A DNA stretch of 64,000 nucleotides, taken from Acidobacteriota bacterium (GTDB taxonomy: Bacteria > Acidobacteriota > Blastocatellia > Pyrinomonadales > Pyrinomonadaceae). Within the stretch, counting starts at the first letter, position 1. Each line of letters starts with the position of its first letter. Of this stretch, positions 42,400-51,933 are shown piece after piece. The translations under genes were made by a program, and so were the position numbers. The notes beneath the pieces are model-generated. The model made no database searches and had not been told where the DNA came from. It saw only the letters and a list, made by a program, of their open reading frames with translations. The stretch is from positions 26,364 through 90,363 of the forward strand of contig JAFAZX010000075.1 in the NCBI GenBank assembly GCA_019239425.1, in the 5' to 3' direction.

Positions 42400-42655
42400 C
42401 GCGTGACCGACACCAAAGCCTGAAAATACACGCCCGGCTTCGGCCCCCGCCTCCGTGAAGTCCACTGTGCCCGAATCTAATCCACCGGCCCGTTACCTCG
42501 AAAGGGGTATTAACACATTACATCTACGGTGGTAAGGGAAATACATCCTATCTCGTGATGCGCCCCGCGGCTACCTTCGCGCATAGTGTCACCTACCGAA
42601 CAACGACTAGGGGGTTCTGATCGCTAATACGCACCACGGAAAAGGAGAGTCATCA

Positions 42656-43507
42656 ATGCCGTACGTCACCGTCGGGCGGGAGAACTCCCACGACATCAAC
42701 ATCTACTACAAGGACTGGGGCGAGGGTCAGCCCGTCGTCTTCAGCCACGGCTGGCCTTTGAGCGCGGACGCGTGGGAAGACCAGATGCTCTTCCTCTCAC
42801 GCCGCGGCTACCGCTGCATCGCCCACGACCGCCGCGGCCACGGGCGCTCGACGCAGACGTGGGGCGGCAACGACATCGACACCTACGCCGACGACCTGGC
42901 GACGCTCGTCGAGGTGCTCGACCTGCGCGACGCCATCCACGTCGGCCATTCGACCGGCGGCGGCGAGGTCACGCGCTACCTCGGCGAGTACGGGACGAAG
43001 CGCGTCGCGAAGGCCGTGCTCATCGGCGCCATCCCGCCGCTCATGCTCAAGACCGAGGCCAACCCCGGCGGCCTGCCCGTCGAGGTGTTCGACGAGATAC
43101 GCGCGAACGTGCTCGCCGACCGTTCGAGCTACTGGAAGGAGCTCGCCATGTCCTTCTACGGCTTCAACCGGCCGGGTGCGAAAGTCTCCGAGGGCTTGCG
43201 CGACTCCTTCTGGCTTCAGGGGATGTTGTGCGGCATGCCCGCCGCCTACGACTGCATCAAGGCGTTCTCAGAGACCGACCTGACCGAAGACCTGAAGAAG
43301 ATAGACGTGCCGACGCTCATCCTCCACGGCGACGACGACCAGATCGTCCCCGTCGCCAACTCGGCGCTGCTCTCGGCGAAGCTGGTCAAAGGGGCCGTGC
43401 TGAAGGTCATCCCCGGCGCGCCGCATGGCCTCTGCTCGACCTTGAAAGACCAGGTCAACGAAGAGCTGCTGACCTTCTTCCGGCAAAGCAAAGGGGCGGC
43501 CGCGTAG
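42656..43507 (+). CDS. Alpha/beta hydrolase, non-heme haloperoxidase/arylesterase type
   Basis: This encodes 283 residues. FSHGWPLSADAWEDQM, nucleophile elbow GHSTGGGEVTRYLGEYG (Ser), acid LILHGDDDQIVP and His in IPGAPHGLCSTLKDQV form the catalytic set of cofactor-free chloroperoxidase/esterases. These hydrolyse esters and can form peracids from hydrogen peroxide. AAAGGAGAG precedes the ATG. It is the first rightward gene of a short set with the FixJ-type regulator. Confidence 0.9.
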   Translation: MPYVTVGRENSHDINIYYKDWGEGQPVVFSHGWPLSADAWEDQMLFLSRRGYRCIAHDRRGHGRSTQTWGGNDIDTYADDLATLVEVLDLRDAIHVGHSTGGGEVTRYLGEYGTKRVAKAVLIGAIPPLMLKTEANPGGLPVEVFDEIRANVLADRSSYWKELAMSFYGFNRPGAKVSEGLRDSFWLQGMLCGMPAAYDCIKAFSETDLTEDLKKIDVPTLILHGDDDQIVPVANSALLSAKLVKGAVLKVIPGAPHGLCSTLKDQVNEELLTFFRQSKGAAA

Positions 43508-43577
43508 GTCTCGTCGGTGTGTCTGTCGGGTTCAACCATCAACACGACGGTCTTAAAGATTGAACGGGAGGGTGGTC

Positions 43578-44381
43578 ATGTCGAACGTCTTGTCCGGAAT
43601 CGGCGGCGCGGTCGGTTTGGGTCGTCCCATCCCACGGGCCTTGCCCGCCTCGGGCGTCATGCTTGCCCGCGAGGGGCGAGTCGAGCTATTCGGCCGCCGC
43701 GAGCACGGGCTCAGGGCGGATTCGGCGAAGTCTCCGGCCGCGGCGCAGGATAAGCCGACCGTCTTCGTCGTCGATGACGACCTCTCGGTGCGCGAGTCGC
43801 TGGAACTGCTGTTCGGCTTCGAGGGCTGGCGGACGGAACTCTTCGCGTCCGCACAGGAGTTCCTCGCCCGCCCACGCTCTCAGACGCCGAGCTGCCTCGT
43901 GCTCGACGTATCGCTCCCCGACCTCAACGGCCTCGACCTGCAAAAGCTCGTCGCCGACCGCGTGGACATGCCGGTCATCTTCATCACGGGCCACGGCGAC
44001 GTGCCGCTGGCGGTGCGGGCCATGAAGGCCGGGGCCGTCGAGTTCCTGACCAAGCCGTTCGACGGAGAGGTGATGCTCGGCGCCGTCCGGGAGGCCGTCG
44101 AGCGCAGCCGCGCCGCGCTCGGCCGCGAGGCGGAGGTGCGTACGCTCCGCGGCCGTTACGAGTCACTCACCGCGCGCGAGCGTGAGGTGATGACGCTGGT
44201 GGCCGCGGGCCTTCTGAACAAGCAGGTCGCCTTCAAGCTCGGCATCAGCGAGATCACGGTGAAGGCGCACCGCGGGAGGGTGATGCAGAAGATGGAGGCC
44301 GACTCGCTCGCAGACCTGGTGAAGGCGGCCGAAAGACTCCGCCTCGCCCCCGAGGAGGTGCTTCTATCGCAGGTAGCGTGA
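43578..44381 (+). CDS. FixJ/TmoT-type response regulator with N-terminal extension
   Basis: This encodes 267 residues from ATG 43578, with GGGAGG six bases upstream. A roughly 60-residue Arg/Gly/Ala extension of unknown role precedes a receiver domain (VFVVDDDLSVRESLELLF; phospho-Asp in LVLDVSLPDLNG; Lys in LTKPFDGEV). A LuxR-type HTH follows (SLTAREREVMTLVAAGLLNK, EITVKAHRGRVMQKM). FixJ-like regulators pair with PAS-containing kinases, so the multi-PAS kinase at 59379 is a plausible partner. It is a candidate binder of the shared 22-bp motif; this is inference. Confidence 0.88.
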   Translation: MSNVLSGIGGAVGLGRPIPRALPASGVMLAREGRVELFGRREHGLRADSAKSPAAAQDKPTVFVVDDDLSVRESLELLFGFEGWRTELFASAQEFLARPRSQTPSCLVLDVSLPDLNGLDLQKLVADRVDMPVIFITGHGDVPLAVRAMKAGAVEFLTKPFDGEVMLGAVREAVERSRAALGREAEVRTLRGRYESLTAREREVMTLVAAGLLNKQVAFKLGISEITVKAHRGRVMQKMEADSLADLVKAAERLRLAPEEVLLSQVA

Positions 44382-44414
44382 CGGGCAAGGCCGCGGGCCT
44401 TCGCCGCAGGATGG

Positions 44415-44462
44415 AAAAGAATCGCCGCGCGGTCTACACTTGGGCCGTGCGGCGATTCTTTT
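44415..44462 (+). terminator. Rho-independent terminator after the FixJ-type regulator
   Basis: AAAAGAATCGCCGC (44415-44428) pairs perfectly with GCGGCGATTCTTTT (44449-44462), 34 bp after the stop codon. Confidence 0.8.
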
Positions 44463-44568
44463 CGGCATCGAACCTGTAGCCCCTCGCGCGGCACCTATCG
44501 AATCGCTCGTCCCGAACCGAGTAGTTCCCGCTTACGCCCCTCCTCGCGGCACGGATCGGCAGGCAACT

Positions 44569-45198
44569 ATGGACGCGACGACCCCCATCCGGATTCTGAC
44601 CGTGGACGACCACCCGCTGCTGCGCGAGGGGATAGCCGCCGTACTGGCCGGCGAGACGGACATGGTCGTCGTCGCGGAGGCCGGCAACGGGCGCGAAGCG
44701 GTCGAGCAGTTTCGCGCCCACCGACCGGACGTGACTCTGATGGACATGCAGATGCCGGGTATGAACGGGACGGACGCGATTCTAAACATTCGCAAAGAAT
44801 TCCCCGAAGCCCGCATCATCGTCTTGACCACCTACAGCGGCGACGCGCAGGCGGTGCGGGCGCTCAAGGCGGGCGCTTCCGGCTACCTGCTCAAGAACAT
44901 GGTGCGGAAGGAGCTGGTCGAGACCATCCGGAGTGTGCACGGCGGCAAGAAAAGAATCCCCCCCGAAATCGCCATCGAGATGGCCGAGCACCATTCGGAC
45001 GACGCTTTGACCGAGCGCGAAATCGAGGTGCTGCGAGAGGTGGCCGCCGGGAACGCCAACAAGGTGGTCGCCCGGCACCTGTCCGTTTCGGAGGAGACCG
45101 TCAAGGCCCACATGCGGAGCATTCTTTCCAAGCTCGGCGCGAACGACCGCACCCACGCCGTCACCATCGCCCTGAAGCGCGGCATCATCGAAATCTGA
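44569..45198 (+). CDS. NarL-type response regulator
   Basis: This encodes 209 residues from ATG 44569. The receiver starts RILTVDDHPLLREGIAAVL, with phospho-Asp in VTLMDMQMPGMNG and Lys in YLLKNMVRKE. A LuxR HTH follows (LTEREIEVLREVAAGNANK, SEETVKAHMRSILSKLGAND). It converges with the Y_Y_Y/HisKA_3 kinase at 45441, its probable partner, since that kinase class pairs with NarL regulators. The ribosome site is weak. Confidence 0.9.
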   Translation: MDATTPIRILTVDDHPLLREGIAAVLAGETDMVVVAEAGNGREAVEQFRAHRPDVTLMDMQMPGMNGTDAILNIRKEFPEARIIVLTTYSGDAQAVRALKAGASGYLLKNMVRKELVETIRSVHGGKKRIPPEIAIEMAEHHSDDALTEREIEVLREVAAGNANKVVARHLSVSEETVKAHMRSILSKLGANDRTHAVTIALKRGIIEI

Positions 45199-45203
45199 GC
45201 AGT

Positions 45204-45419
45204 TAGACTGACTTGCGAAATAGAATAAGGCCACTTGTTGCTGGGAGCGCGGGCATCCCTGCCCGCAAGCGCGCTGCAAGCGCGCTGACCGTCTTTCTTT
45301 TCTCTCAACCTTGAGGCAAAGCGTTTCTCAGTCTTCGCGCCTGCGGCGCTCATGGCGGGCAGGGATGCCCGCGCTCCCAGCGAAGAGCCGGCCTTATCTT
45401 GGTCTGCAAGTCGGTATTA
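45204..45419. repeat. Palindromic element, full copy 2
   Basis: A 216-bp element with the same ends as copy 1 (TAGACTGACTTGCG... and ...CTGCAAGTCGGTATTA). The CTGGGAGCGCGGGCATCCCT arm is inverted at the other side as AGGGATGCCCGCGCTCCCAG. The internal segment includes CAAGCGCGCTGACCGTCT, shared with copy 3. It lies between two convergent signalling genes. Confidence 0.82.
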
Positions 45420-45440
45420 CTCCTTTAGAGAAAGGGTCGC

Positions 45441-48400
45441 TTACTCGCCGACGCCCGAAGACCGGCGAAGCCGGAACTTCCTCGGCCTCACACGAGCGGC
45501 CTTGTAGGCCGTTGCCCCCGGGACGGTCAGCTCGACTTCGGTTCCCGTTTCAGGACGGCTCCACATCTTTAGTTGTGCGCCGATTCGTTGGGCGCGTTCA
45601 CGCATTCCCTGTAGGCCCCAATGATCGGCGCGGCCGCCCTCTTCAATAATCTCAGGGTCAATGCCGCGTCCGTCGTCGCGAACCCGCAAGCGAAATTGGC
45701 GCGGGTCGTAGATGATTTCCGCCTCCACGTGAAGCCCCTCGGAATGTGAAAGAGCGTTGACCAGCGCCTCCCGCCCGATGCAGAACACTTCCTCAAGAAC
45801 CACAGGATGCAGCTCTCGAACGTGACCTTCGACCACCGTCTTGAAGGTCGCCCCGCCGCCTTGTGGAGTCTCTTCAGCGACGCGCTGAAATGCGGACGGC
45901 AGGTCGCCGACGGACGTTGCCGTCCCGCGCAGATTCCGCACGCGGTCTCTACCTTCGGCCAGAACCTGGTCGGCGTGGTCGAGCGTCTTCTCCAGGGCGT
46001 CGCGGGCAGGCTCGTCGGCGGGCATCTGTTTTGAGACCGCGTGAAACTTCAGTATCAACCCCTGCACGCTCTGCAACAGCGTGTCGTGCAAGTCTCGCGC
46101 GATTCGCTCCCGCTCGGCGAGACGCTCCTCCATGCGCCCGCGCACCTGTCCCGCTACCTGCCGCACGCGCAGCCGGTAAAGCGCGCCGAGCAGCAATAGA
46201 AAGGCGGCCACGGACGACACGCGGAACCAGATGGTCTGGTAATAGGCCGGCGCGATGTTGAATTCCAAAAACGTCCCGGCCTCGTTCCACACCCCGCTGT
46301 TGTTGCAGGCCGTGACGCGGAAGCGGTAGTCGCCGGGCGGGAGATTGGTGTAGAAGGCTTGACGACGATTGCCCGCCTCCTGCCAGTCGCGGTCATAACC
46401 TTCCAGCTTGTAGCGAAACCGCACCCTCTCCGGCGCGACGAGACTGAGCGCCGTATAGTCGATTTGCAGATCGCGTACCAGCGGGGGCAGGCGCAAGCGC
46501 CCATTTGCCTCGCCCGTTACAGCAAATGCCGCGTCGTAAGTTTTGCGGTCGGCGGTAATCTGCTCGACGTGCACGGGCGGGGGAAGTTTGTTGAAGAGGA
46601 GGTGATTGGGATCGACGACGCTGACGCCGTCAAAGGGTAAGAACCACAATTTTCCATCCGGGGACCTGGCGACGACCGGTCTGTAGCCGCCGGCAAAGGC
46701 ATGGCTCTTTACTCCATCGGAACTATCGAATACCGTGGCATGGATCATCGCCGTGCCATTTTTATCCTTATCCACGGCGGCAGCCCACGCATCCACCTCG
46801 GGCCGCGCAATGCGTAGCAGGCCACAAGCCGTGTACAGCCAGAACGAATGGGCATCGTCTTCCATCGTCCATTGGGCCGAATCGCAGGGCAATCCGTTCT
46901 TGCCGGTAAGCGTGGCAATGTGGCCGTCTTTCAACCGGCTGAGCCCGCCTTCGGTGGCGACCCAAAGCGTACCGTCATGATCGAGTCGCAGATCGTTGAC
47001 AATGCCCCCGCTTAGCCCTTCGGCGACTGTGTACGACATGCGAACCTGACCGTCGGCGAAATAAGCGATACCTCCTTGAAAAAACCCGAGCCAAAGGCCG
47101 CCCCGCGAAGGATCAGCAATCAGAGTAGTAGCAAAGTCTGTATGTCCCAGCCCGGCCCAGGGAATCTGTTGGACCACACTCCCCTGAAGTAACTGAAAGA
47201 GACCGGAATCCTGATAGGCGACCCAGAGATTTCCCGCGGCGTCCTCGCTTATGGAACGCACCACTCCGCCGGGAACGCCGCCTACGAAAGAAACTTGTTC
47301 ATCCTCCACGTAGCCAAGTCCGCGCTGCGTCGAGACCCAGATTCGTCCACGACGATCCTGAAAAAGAGAATGCGGGACAAGACCGTTCTGTTTCCCGTCT
47401 GGTTTGTCACCGCCGGCACCGAAACTCGTAATTCGTCCGTTATTCCATCTGTTCAAGCCTTTGCTGGTGCCGAACCAAACGCTGCCATCTCTGTCCGCCA
47501 AAACGGACGTGACGAGGGCGCCCGACAAACCCTGGCTCACATTAAAGGTGGCGACGGCAAAGTCGCGGAAGCGATCAAGGCCGCCAGTCGTAGCGACCCA
47601 GATATTGCCTTCACGATCCTCAAAGAGCGCGTAAACGGATTCTCCCGAGAGGCCGTCAGACGGTGCAAACATATCCGCCCTTCCCTGGTGCATGTGCACA
47701 AGGCCCCGGTCGAAAGTTCCGATCCACAGTCCGCCATCGCGGTCGCGAAGCAGCCTGGTCGGCCTGTACTGTCCCACAATACCAGGGAGCGGATAATCCT
47801 CGGTTTTCCCGTCGACGAATCGTCGGATTCCGCTGCGCGTGCCGATCAAGAGCGCGCCGTCATCGCTTTGCGCGAAACTCCCGATGGTGTCGGGCTCACC
47901 GGGCAACGGATAGAAGTTTGGCGGATCCGGCTTCCATCGCCACAGCCCGTCCTTCACCCCCGCCCAGAGATTGCCTTTGCCGTCCTCAGACAGACCGAAT
48001 ACTCCTCGGCCAAGACTGCCGTCCTCGCCGTGGCACCGGACGCCGCCCTTCTGAATCGAGCAGAGCTTTCCGGCGGGAACCGCCATTGCGCCGACCCAGA
48101 CCGTGCCTTCACGATCCTCAAGGAGCGCAAAAATATAATGTCCGGCAAGCTCCGCATACTCCGTGAGCTTGCCGTCCTTCCAACTCGCGAGCCCTTTCGA
48201 GGTGCCAATCCAAAGAGTCCCGTCGCGCGCGGCGAGCAGGCTGAAAATGAAGTTGGAGGGGAGTTGCTGATTTGGTGGCGGCTGGAAGGGCACGTTCCTG
48301 ACGCCGTCGAAACGGAGCAGGCCGAACTCAGTACCCAGCCAGAGGTAGCCGTCGGGAGTTTGGGCAATCGAGGAGATGTTGCCTTTGGTAAAGCCGTCGC

Positions 48401-48539
48401 GAATCTTCCACGACGTGTGCGCGTACTGGTTAACATCAAGCTCCGGGTTCAACGCGAACGCGGAAGGGCACCACGCCAGCAGGACGCAGGCCAGCATGGT
48501 GCCAGATAGGACGAACCCTCGCCCGCGCGCTTTCTCCAT
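45441..48539 (-). CDS. Sensor histidine kinase with beta-propeller (Reg_prop/Y_Y_Y) periplasmic sensor
   Basis: This encodes 1,032 residues. A signal segment (FVLSGTMLACVLLAWCPSAFA) is followed by about 14 short blades with W-x-G-T/DG motifs (for example YLWLGTEFGLLRFDG). A Y_Y_Y domain (RFRYKLEGYDRDWQEAG, LPPGDYRFRVTACN) and one transmembrane helix follow (about residue 780). The kinase part is HisKA_3 (ERIARDLHDTLLQSVQGLIL, His phospho-acceptor) and HATPase (LRVRDDGRGIDPE). Such kinases sense extracellular ligands and control uptake systems. It is divergent from the TonB receptor gene across 115 bp. Confidence 0.92.
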   Translation of the reverse strand: MEKARGRGFVLSGTMLACVLLAWCPSAFALNPELDVNQYAHTSWKIRDGFTKGNISSIAQTPDGYLWLGTEFGLLRFDGVRNVPFQPPPNQQLPSNFIFSLLAARDGTLWIGTSKGLASWKDGKLTEYAELAGHYIFALLEDREGTVWVGAMAVPAGKLCSIQKGGVRCHGEDGSLGRGVFGLSEDGKGNLWAGVKDGLWRWKPDPPNFYPLPGEPDTIGSFAQSDDGALLIGTRSGIRRFVDGKTEDYPLPGIVGQYRPTRLLRDRDGGLWIGTFDRGLVHMHQGRADMFAPSDGLSGESVYALFEDREGNIWVATTGGLDRFRDFAVATFNVSQGLSGALVTSVLADRDGSVWFGTSKGLNRWNNGRITSFGAGGDKPDGKQNGLVPHSLFQDRRGRIWVSTQRGLGYVEDEQVSFVGGVPGGVVRSISEDAAGNLWVAYQDSGLFQLLQGSVVQQIPWAGLGHTDFATTLIADPSRGGLWLGFFQGGIAYFADGQVRMSYTVAEGLSGGIVNDLRLDHDGTLWVATEGGLSRLKDGHIATLTGKNGLPCDSAQWTMEDDAHSFWLYTACGLLRIARPEVDAWAAAVDKDKNGTAMIHATVFDSSDGVKSHAFAGGYRPVVARSPDGKLWFLPFDGVSVVDPNHLLFNKLPPPVHVEQITADRKTYDAAFAVTGEANGRLRLPPLVRDLQIDYTALSLVAPERVRFRYKLEGYDRDWQEAGNRRQAFYTNLPPGDYRFRVTACNNSGVWNEAGTFLEFNIAPAYYQTIWFRVSSVAAFLLLLGALYRLRVRQVAGQVRGRMEERLAERERIARDLHDTLLQSVQGLILKFHAVSKQMPADEPARDALEKTLDHADQVLAEGRDRVRNLRGTATSVGDLPSAFQRVAEETPQGGGATFKTVVEGHVRELHPVVLEEVFCIGREALVNALSHSEGLHVEAEIIYDPRQFRLRVRDDGRGIDPEIIEEGGRADHWGLQGMRERAQRIGAQLKMWSRPETGTEVELTVPGATAYKAARVRPRKFRLRRSSGVGE

Positions 48540-48577
48540 GGCGACACATCTTACAGTCGGCGGACTCAGGAGGCACT

Positions 48578-48591
48578 ACTCTTTTGGGGGA
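48578..48591 (+). promoter_or_regulatory. ACTCTTTTGGGGGA site before the TonB receptor gene
   Basis: This 14-mer lies 64 bp before the receptor start codon, in the kinase/receptor divergent region. Its exact reverse complement is at 51859-51872, before the next gene. Confidence 0.55.
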
Positions 48592-48654
48592 TTTGACAAA
48601 GCGGCGAGTCCGCGACTAGGCTCACGCGTTCCACATTATTCGGAGGTATGGCTT

Positions 48655-51600
48655 ATGCTCCGAGTCGCATTGGCTTTCCTCCTCACCGTTTCATTCACCC
48701 TCGTCCTTCGCGCCCAATCCACGAACGCCTCGCTCACGGGTCGCATCGCCGACCCCGCGAAAGCCCTGCTCGTCGGCGCCACCGTCGCAGCCGTCAGGGC
48801 CGACACGAACGCCCGTTACGAAGCCACGACGGACGGCTCCGGCGAATACCACCTTGCGAACCTTCCCCCCGGCGTCTACCGCGTCGAAATCGAAAAGGCG
48901 GGCTTCAAAAAGGTCGTCAAGCCGGGCGTGACCCTCCACGTCCAGGACGCGCTCGAACTCGACTTCGAGATGACGCTCGGTTCCCTGTCCGAGACGGTCA
49001 CGGTCGAGGCCGGCGCGCCGCCGATCAACACCGAGTCGGCCGCCGCCAGCACGGTGGTTGACCGCACGTTCGTCGAGAACCTTCCCCTCAACGGGAGGAG
49101 CTTCCAGACGTTGATAACGCTCACGCCGGGCGTGGTCTTAACCCCGACGGCTTTTAACGATCAGGGGCAGTTCAGTGTGAACGGGCAGCGCGCGGACGCC
49201 AACTACTTCACCGTGGACGGCGTCAGCGCCAACTTCGGCGTCACCGGCTTCATCGCGATGATGCAGAGCGCCTCCGGGTCGCTGCCCGCGCTGAGCGCCT
49301 CGGGCGGGACGAACAGTTTGGTGTCGGTGGACGCCATGCAGGAGTTTCGCGTCCAGACCTCTTCGTTCGCGCCCGAGTTCGGGCGCACGCCCGGCGCACA
49401 GGTCTCGATTGTTACCCGCTCCGGCACGAACGCTTTTCACGGCACGCTGTTCGAGTACTTCAGGAATGACGTGCTCGACGCGAGGGACTGGTTCGTGAAC
49501 TTCAACAACCTGCCGAAACCCGCCGAGCGGCAGAACGACTTCGGCGGCGTCTTCGGCGGCCCTGTCGTCAAAGACAGGGCGTTCTTCTTCTTCTCCTACG
49601 AAGGGCTGCGTCTGCGACAGCCGGCCAGTCTGCAAACCGTCGTCCCCGACAACCCGTCGCGACAGGCGGCCCCGGCCGCGATTCGTCCGTACCTGAATGC
49701 GTACCCGGTTGCGAACGGCGGCGCGCTCGGGCCGGGACTGGCCGGGTTCAACGCGAGCTTTTCAAACCCTTCCACGCTCGACGCCTACAGTATCCGCATG
49801 GATCACGTAGTCAACTCGAAGCTGAACTTGTTCGGCCGTTATAACTACTCGCCGTCCGGCTTAGACCAGCGAGGCCCTGTCTTCACCTCGGGTAGAGTCC
49901 TTAGCACGACTAATTCGTTGTCGTCCTACGTACAGACTGGGACGGTCGGTCTCACCCAATTAATCAATCCGAGAATTAGCAACGAAGCGCGGGTAAATTA
50001 CAGCAACCACAGAATCAGCATTAAGTTCGTGCTGGATGATTTCGGCGGTGCCGTGCCGCTCCCGGACTCTCTCTTTTTCCCGTCCGGCTACTCGTCCGCG
50101 AACAGCAATCTCATCTTTATCGTCGGAGGAGCCGGAGAGTACGTGCAGGGCAAGCAGGGGACGGACGAGCAGCGCCAGGTTAATCTGGTTGATAACTTGT
50201 CCGTGACGAAGGGCAGTCACCAACTGAAGTTCGGCGTGGACTACCGCTGGCTCGCGCCTTTCAGCAGTCCGGCCGCGTACCGTCAGTTCGCGCAGTTCTC
50301 CGGGGTGACGGCGACGACCGGGGGCGTTCTTTCGGGGACGGCCCTGTTCGCCCAGGCGAGTGCCTTTCAATCTAACGCGCTCCTCTCACAAAACTTCTCG
50401 CTGTACGGTCAGGACACGTGGAAAGTCACGCCCCGACTGACGGTGACTTACGGCCTGCGTTGGGACGTGAATCCCCCGCTGAAGGGCAAGAACCGGGCGA
50501 ACGACCCGTTCACCGTGGCGGGCCTGAACAACCCGGCGACGATGACCTTAGCGCCTCGCGGCACCCCGCTGTATGAGACGACCTACGGGAATGTCGCGCC
50601 GAGGTTCGGACTAGCCTATCAACTACGTGAAAGCCCCGATTGGGGCACCACTCTCCGCGCGGGCTTCGGCGTGTTTTACGACCTCGGGCAAGGTTCGCTC
50701 GGAGGGGTCTCAAGCTTCTTCCCGTACCTCGCCAGCAGGAACTTTTCACCCGGGCAGTTTCCGCTGAGCCCGCAGAACGCCGCGCCGCCCGTCTTCAACA
50801 CCGACCCGCCCGTCAACAGCATTCTCGTAGCCGACCCTCACTTAAAACTCCCGCGGACGTATCAGTGGAATGTCGCGTTGGACCAGTCCATCGGAAGCAA
50901 CCAGAGCCTGTCGTTAACGTATGTCGCCGCCGTTGGTCGTGACTTGCTGCGGGTAATCAACTTATTCAACCCGAATCCGAATTTTCTTTCTGTCGCGCTG
51001 ACCGACAATTCTGCTACGTCCGACTATCACGCTTTACAAGTTAAGTTCCAGCGGCGACTGTCGCGTGGATTACAGGTATTGGCGTCGTACTCATGGTCTC
51101 ACTCCATTGACAACGACTCGACGGATGCGGTCGCCACTAATATCAACACGCCCGTCACGATTGCTGATCGCAACGTCGACCGTGGGAATTCTAACTTTGA
51201 CATACGGCATTCGTTCACCACTGGCATCACCTATGACCTGCCCTCACCCGGGTCGGAAAAGATTGTTCGGCGAGTACTTGGCGGCTGGTCGCTGAACACT
51301 TTCGTTTTGGTCAGATCGGCTCCGCCCGTTAACGTTATTGGCGGAGCTTTCCTTGCCGCGGGTACTCTGCTCTCACCTCGCCCAAACTTAAACCCGGGCG
51401 TGCCGCTTGAGCTTCACGGGGCACAATTTCCCGGCGGCAAGATTCTCAACAAGGCGGCTTTTTCTCCGGCACCCGCCGGCCGGCAGGGCGGTTTCGGACG
51501 TAACGTCCTGCGCGGTTTCGGAGCCGCGCAAGCGGACGTCGGATTGGAGCGGCGATTTCATCTGAGCGAAAGAATTGGGCTTCGTTTCCGAGCTGAGTTC

Positions 51601-51786
51601 TTCAACATCTTCAACCACCCGAACTTCGGCAATCCTGTCAACGACCTAACCAGTCCCCTGTTCGGTCGCTCGACGCAGACGCTGGCGAACAGCCTGGGGT
51701 CGGGCGGCGCCAACGGCGGTCTCAACCCCCTCTACCAGATTGGCGGGCCGCGCTCGATCCAACTCGCGCTCAAACTTCAATTCTGA
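48655..51786 (+). CDS. Oar-like TonB-dependent outer-membrane receptor with carboxypeptidase-regulatory domain
   Basis: This encodes 1,043 residues from ATG 48655, with GGAGGT seven bases upstream. A signal peptide (MLRVALAFLLTVSFTLVLRAQ) is followed by a transthyretin-like domain (SLTGRIADPAKALLVGATV, DGSGEYHLANLPPGVYRVEI). The plug comes next (TVVDRTFVENLPLNGRSFQT) and then a long beta-barrel ending in an aromatic residue (LALKLQF). This architecture dominates Acidobacteriota TonB receptors and imports large nutrients, probably oligosaccharides or peptides. The ligand cannot be read, but the adjacent beta-propeller kinase probably senses it. Confidence 0.92.
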   Translation: MLRVALAFLLTVSFTLVLRAQSTNASLTGRIADPAKALLVGATVAAVRADTNARYEATTDGSGEYHLANLPPGVYRVEIEKAGFKKVVKPGVTLHVQDALELDFEMTLGSLSETVTVEAGAPPINTESAAASTVVDRTFVENLPLNGRSFQTLITLTPGVVLTPTAFNDQGQFSVNGQRADANYFTVDGVSANFGVTGFIAMMQSASGSLPALSASGGTNSLVSVDAMQEFRVQTSSFAPEFGRTPGAQVSIVTRSGTNAFHGTLFEYFRNDVLDARDWFVNFNNLPKPAERQNDFGGVFGGPVVKDRAFFFFSYEGLRLRQPASLQTVVPDNPSRQAAPAAIRPYLNAYPVANGGALGPGLAGFNASFSNPSTLDAYSIRMDHVVNSKLNLFGRYNYSPSGLDQRGPVFTSGRVLSTTNSLSSYVQTGTVGLTQLINPRISNEARVNYSNHRISIKFVLDDFGGAVPLPDSLFFPSGYSSANSNLIFIVGGAGEYVQGKQGTDEQRQVNLVDNLSVTKGSHQLKFGVDYRWLAPFSSPAAYRQFAQFSGVTATTGGVLSGTALFAQASAFQSNALLSQNFSLYGQDTWKVTPRLTVTYGLRWDVNPPLKGKNRANDPFTVAGLNNPATMTLAPRGTPLYETTYGNVAPRFGLAYQLRESPDWGTTLRAGFGVFYDLGQGSLGGVSSFFPYLASRNFSPGQFPLSPQNAAPPVFNTDPPVNSILVADPHLKLPRTYQWNVALDQSIGSNQSLSLTYVAAVGRDLLRVINLFNPNPNFLSVALTDNSATSDYHALQVKFQRRLSRGLQVLASYSWSHSIDNDSTDAVATNINTPVTIADRNVDRGNSNFDIRHSFTTGITYDLPSPGSEKIVRRVLGGWSLNTFVLVRSAPPVNVIGGAFLAAGTLLSPRPNLNPGVPLELHGAQFPGGKILNKAAFSPAPAGRQGGFGRNVLRGFGAAQADVGLERRFHLSERIGLRFRAEFFNIFNHPNFGNPVNDLTSPLFGRSTQTLANSLGSGGANGGLNPLYQIGGPRSIQLALKLQF

Positions 51787-51858
51787 AAAAGCTGGCCGGC
51801 CAGGTTCGGCGATAAAGCACACGCCCCCGTCGGACTGACCCTCTACGGCCGAAGCGAC

Positions 51859-51872
51859 TCCCCCAAAAGAGT
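51859..51872 (-). promoter_or_regulatory. Inverted copy of the ACTCTTTTGGGGGA site
   Basis: TCCCCCAAAAGAGT is the perfect reverse complement of 48578-48591. It lies 62 bp before the GTG of the small membrane protein gene and 72 bp after the receptor stop codon. Confidence 0.55.
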
Positions 51873-51933
51873 TACGGGGGCGTGGCCTCATTTCGGGTAT
51901 TCGGCCTTAAAAAAAGCCGCTACTCTTCCCTCC

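Noticed and set aside
48376..48654. Upstream in-frame extension of the TonB receptor gene
   Set aside because: It overlaps the divergent kinase gene start and would bury the signal peptide. The ATG at 48655 has GGAGGT at good distance.
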